NCBI GenBank assembly: GCA_028698395.1
Contig: JAQVDG010000145.1
Location: forward strand, 1-5,919
Source of the DNA: Weeksellaceae bacterium
GTDB taxonomy: Bacteria; Bacteroidota; Bacteroidia; Flavobacteriales; Weeksellaceae
Direction of reading: 5' to 3'
Length of the DNA stretch: 5,919 nucleotides
A program made the position numbers and the translations under genes. The notes below the pieces were generated by a model that saw only the letters and a program-made list of their open reading frames with translations, searched no databases and was not told the DNA's origin. Shown piece after piece: positions 5,828 to 5,919 of the stretch. The number at the start of each line of letters is the position of its first letter. The stretch's first letter is position 1.

Positions 5828-5919
5828 CCACCAGTAGATAATAATTGTTCACAAGAATACGCAGGTGATACTTTCAACGGAATTGGAATTGTTCATAATA
5901 GTTCCTCTCACTATATTGC
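5828..5919 (+). pseudogene. in-frame continuation of the surface-protein gene after the TAA, truncated by the window edge
   Basis: In the same frame as the 3680-5827 gene, the 30 codons after the stop are all open and begin PPVDNNCSQEYAGDTFNG. This is a Pro/Asp linker followed by a Cys, the same pattern that precedes the earlier modules (PESCEPG, PEVDCSG, PDYCEPE). No ATG or promoter is visible here, so it is unlikely to be an independent gene start. Most likely it is the next module of one longer protein separated by a nonsense codon or a base-call error. It could also be translated by read-through. Confidence 0.65.

Overview
The window is AT-rich DNA from a member of the Bacteroidota, most likely the Flavobacteriaceae. 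Several signs agree. Genes lack Shine-Dalgarno sites and have A/T-rich leaders. At least one clear promoter is of the Bacteroidota type (TTG, 20-bp spacer, TAnnTTTG). The two pyruvate dehydrogenase genes present are pdhA and the E2 gene as an adjacent pair, without pdhB. The right part encodes a long, modular, cell-surface type protein with a CUB-like and a GEVED-like module, typical of gliding/type IX secretion bacteria.

Layout. Positions 1-347 (minus strand) hold the 5' part of a YifB/ComM-family Mg-chelatase-like AAA ATPase gene that runs off the left edge. A 69-bp gap with back-to-back weak promoter candidates separates it from cdd (417-890, plus), a cytidine deaminase. A 105-bp gap carries the best promoter of the window (945-975). 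It drives pdhA (996-1997, E1 alpha) and, 5 bp further on, the E2 dihydrolipoyl acetyltransferase gene (2003-3604), which has two lipoyl domains. These two form an operon for two of the pyruvate dehydrogenase components; E1 beta and E3 must be encoded elsewhere. A 75-bp, extremely AT-rich gap follows. It is almost filled by a 47-nt imperfect palindrome that ends one base before the next start codon.

The last gene (3680-5827, 715 codons) encodes an exported, cysteine-punctuated, all-beta multi-domain protein. Its reading frame stops at a TAA in an acidic, proline-rich inter-domain linker. The same frame then continues open to the window's right edge with another linker, a cysteine and what looks like the start of the next module. 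Because cdd, pdhA and the E2 gene all end in TAA, reassignment of this codon is unlikely. The simplest readings are a nonsense mutation or a sequencing error in a longer surface protein whose C-terminal sorting domain lies beyond the window.

The most notable points are this in-frame stop and the hairpin architecture between the pyruvate dehydrogenase operon and the surface-protein gene. There is no sign of CRISPR arrays, tRNA or rRNA genes, insertion sequences or phage genes.
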